From contig JABEVI010000230.1 of the NCBI GenBank assembly GCA_013044085.1, positions 1 to 6,364 of the forward strand: a stretch of DNA of 6,364 nt, given 5' to 3'. The translations under genes and the position numbers were made by a program. The notes beneath the pieces are model-generated. The model worked only from the letters and a program-made list of their open reading frames with translations. It had not been told where the DNA came from and made no database searches. The stretch comes from Steroidobacteraceae bacterium (GTDB lineage Bacteria; Pseudomonadota; Gammaproteobacteria; Steroidobacterales; Steroidobacteraceae). Positions 5,401 through 6,364 of this stretch are shown piece by piece (position 1 is the first letter of the stretch; each line of letters begins with the position of its first letter).

Positions 5401-6364
5401 GCACGCTCGCCTTCGACATCGTGTTCGCCGAGGGTCAGCGCCGCTATCTGGAGTCGCTGAATGCCTACGCGCGCCAGTTCGTACAACCGGCGGCACGACC
5501 GGACGTCGATGCGATCCGCGGGATTCCGCCGACGGTCGCGATCGAACAACGCACCAGCCGCGGTGGGTGCAAGAGCACCGTGGCGACCTTGACGGAGATT
5601 CACCACTTCCTGCGTCTGCTGTACGTGAAGCTCGGTCTGCCGCATTGCCCCGATTGCCGCGTGCCGATCGAGCCGCAGACCGAGGAGGCGATCGGTGCGC
5701 GCCTGCTGAGCAGCCATCGCGGTCGCTCGATCGAGCTGTACGCACCGCTCATCAGCGCCCGCAAGGGTCTGTATACCGCACTCGCGAAGTGGGCCCGCAA
5801 TCGCGGCTTCGCCGCGCTGCGTGTCGATGGGGAACTGCTGCCGACCGCGAAGTGGCCGCGCATCGACCGCTTCGTGGAGCACGACATCGAGCTGCCGATC
5901 GGCACCATAAAGGTGTCGGTCGCGCACGAGCGCGAACTGCGCACCGCTCTTGCGCGCGCGCTCGAATTCGGTCGCGGCGTGGTGATCGTCGAGGAGCCCG
6001 GCGGCAGGCGGGCTGACGGACGGCGTTTCTCGACCCAACGCGCCTGTCCGAACTGCGGCACCGGCTTCGCACCGCTCGATCCGCGGCTGTTCTCGTACAA
6101 TTCCCGACATGGCTGGTGCACCCATTGCTTCGGCACCGGCCTCGAGCTGCCGGGGTTCGACGCCGAACAAAGCGGCGAGGAGTCGGCATGGAACGCCGAT
6201 CCGGCCGCGGATGCGGCCGCGCTCTGCCCCGAGTGCGGCGGCCGACGGCTCAATCCGCTCGCACTCGCGGTTACTTTCCGCGACCGCTCGATCGCCGAGC
6301 TCGCCAACCTGTCGGTGGACGCATTCGCCGAGACGCTCGCCGGTTTCAGGCTGCAGGGCCGGGA
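2427..6364 (+). CDS. tandem UvrA-like excinuclease ABC ATPase, 3' end beyond the window
   Basis: UvrA is the damage-sensing ABC ATPase of nucleotide excision repair. This frame is open for 1312 codons without a stop and runs off the edge. Unit one (about 1-925) is a full UvrA: Walker A GVSGSGKS at 36-43; CxxC at 125/128; zinc module C248, C251, C272, C275; signature LSGGE 470-474; Walker B D496/E497; second Walker A 625-632; zinc module C724, C727, C747, C750; signature 819-823; Walker B D852/E853. After an Ala/Pro-rich linker (about 925-956) a second UvrA begins: Walker A 985-992, CxxC 1074/1077, a canonical-looking UvrB-interaction region (ARKGLYTALAKW), zinc module C1207, C1210, C1231, C1234, and CPECGGRRLNP from 1267. 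Usual UvrA length is about 950, so the whole protein may reach about 1850-1900. Start TTG 2427 is the only ATG/GTG/TTG between upstream stops (2412-2417) and the conserved IRGARQNNL; it overlaps pilZ. Fusion-type UvrA proteins are known; a role in UvrB-dependent repair or toxin/antibiotic tolerance is unproven. Confidence 0.92.
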   Translation, partial: MPDAERTAIRIRGARQNNLKNIDLDLPVGELTVVTGVSGSGKSSLVFDTLYAEGQRRYVETFSPYARQFLDRMDKPQVERIDGVPPAIAIDQANPVRTSRSTVGTMTELNDHLKLLYARAATLHCRRCERPVRRDGVETIRAALGRLALAHGDPRLVLSFPVPIRPNFTEAEVLALLERQGYSRIHERRDLTLQVVQDRFRWSGADLARQTEAIEAALRLGDGRIDVYALGADGAAAPPWRFSTGLHCPDCDLTYAEPTPSAFSFNSPLGACETCRGFGRTIGVDYALVIPDEGLSLSAGAIKPWQTPAYAECQRDLLRFAKRRGKPLDVAWRDLSPADRAWVIDGEGDWNGKLWYGVGRFFTWLESKAYKMHIRVLLARYRSYTPCAACGGARLKPDSLLWRIGTPGANIRELALLPIDQCLGFFERLELASAQDQALKLLLEEIRTRLRYLCEVGVGYLNLDRQARTLSGGEVQRINLTTALGTSLVNTLFVLDEPSIGLHARDVGRIAAVMRRLRDAGNTLVVVEHDPKIMHAADRILDIGPGPGEHGGEVVFFGSLPEFALTRTSLTADYLFGRKRAAVGSVGTGLPASGGPALRLEGAAQHNLRGIDVEFPLRKLVCVTGVSGSGKSTLVHDVLYRALLRAQGRPTEAPGPHRRLCGAEAVGDVVMVDQNPIGRTTRSNPASFVGAFDAIRKAFAALPEARARKYTAGTFSFNAGNGRCPGCGGNGFEHVEMQFLADVYLRCPDCDGRRYRREVLEVRLQRPGHPPASIADVLEMTVSEALGFFAADPRIGAALEPLAEVGLDYLRLGQPVPTLSGGEAQRLKLAAHLAARPARLASSTAGSLFIFDEPTTGLHFEDIAKLLRAFARLLERGHSLLVIEHNLDVIGAADWIIDLGPEGGDGGGHVVGVGTPRELMAIAGSHTGRALAEAGSIAATAPGVREVPPSVAPRRGVIEIHGAREHNLQNIDVCIDTERFTVITGVSGSGKSTLAFDIVFAEGQRRYLESLNAYARQFVQPAARPDVDAIRGIPPTVAIEQRTSRGGCKSTVATLTEIHHFLRLLYVKLGLPHCPDCRVPIEPQTEEAIGARLLSSHRGRSIELYAPLISARKGLYTALAKWARNRGFAALRVDGELLPTAKWPRIDRFVEHDIELPIGTIKVSVAHERELRTALARALEFGRGVVIVEEPGGRRADGRRFSTQRACPNCGTGFAPLDPRLFSYNSRHGWCTHCFGTGLELPGFDAEQSGEESAWNADPAADAAALCPECGGRRLNPLALAVTFRDRSIAELANLSVDAFAETLAGFRLQGR

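Noticed and set aside
4965..6170. second long minus-strand open frame (401 codons)
   Set aside because: Same reason: it mirrors the second UvrA unit and shows no family motif or ribosome binding site.

Overview
The window is about two thirds G+C and almost fully coding on the + strand. It reads as the edge of a polar-flagellum gene cluster from a high-GC proteobacterium, most likely a gammaproteobacterium. The reasons are sigma-54 control of flgA, sigma-28 control of flgMN, and a PilZ gene just after flgN, as I recall for flgMNZ of pseudomonads. No ribosomal or other phylogenetic marker is present, so the family cannot be fixed.

Layout. Positions 1-229 form a divergent control region. A minus-strand gene starts at position 5, with a strong ribosome binding site and its own -24/-12 promoter. 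A second, consensus-perfect -24/-12 promoter fires rightward at 201-216. Almost exactly midway between the two predicted transcription starts lies a perfect 16+16 base palindrome, a good candidate for a shared activator (enhancer) site. Then follow flgA (230-985, P-ring assembly chaperone), a 130-base gap with a sigma-28 promoter, flgM (anti-sigma-28), flgN (hook-junction and cap chaperone), a small CsrA-family gene of the helix-inserted RsmN/RsmF type, a 91-base gap, a single-domain PilZ gene, and, overlapping it by 14 bases, a very long uvrA-type gene open through the right edge.

How the genes fit together. FlgA, FlgM and FlgN act at successive steps of flagellar building: P-ring, sigma-28 checkpoint, filament-junction chaperone. 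The CsrA-like RNA-binding protein and the c-di-GMP-binding PilZ protein beside them could add post-transcriptional and second-messenger control of motility (inference). The uvrA-type gene has no obvious functional link, yet is placed for translational coupling to pilZ. It encodes a tandem UvrA: a complete UvrA-like unit (two ABC cassettes, all nucleotide-binding motifs and zinc cysteines intact) fused to a second UvrA unit, of which about 356 residues are visible.

Points most worth following up are the RsmN-type CsrA inside a flagellar operon, the palindrome between two sigma-54 promoters, the near-leaderless flgA transcript, and the tandem UvrA, in which only the second unit keeps a canonical UvrB-interaction region.
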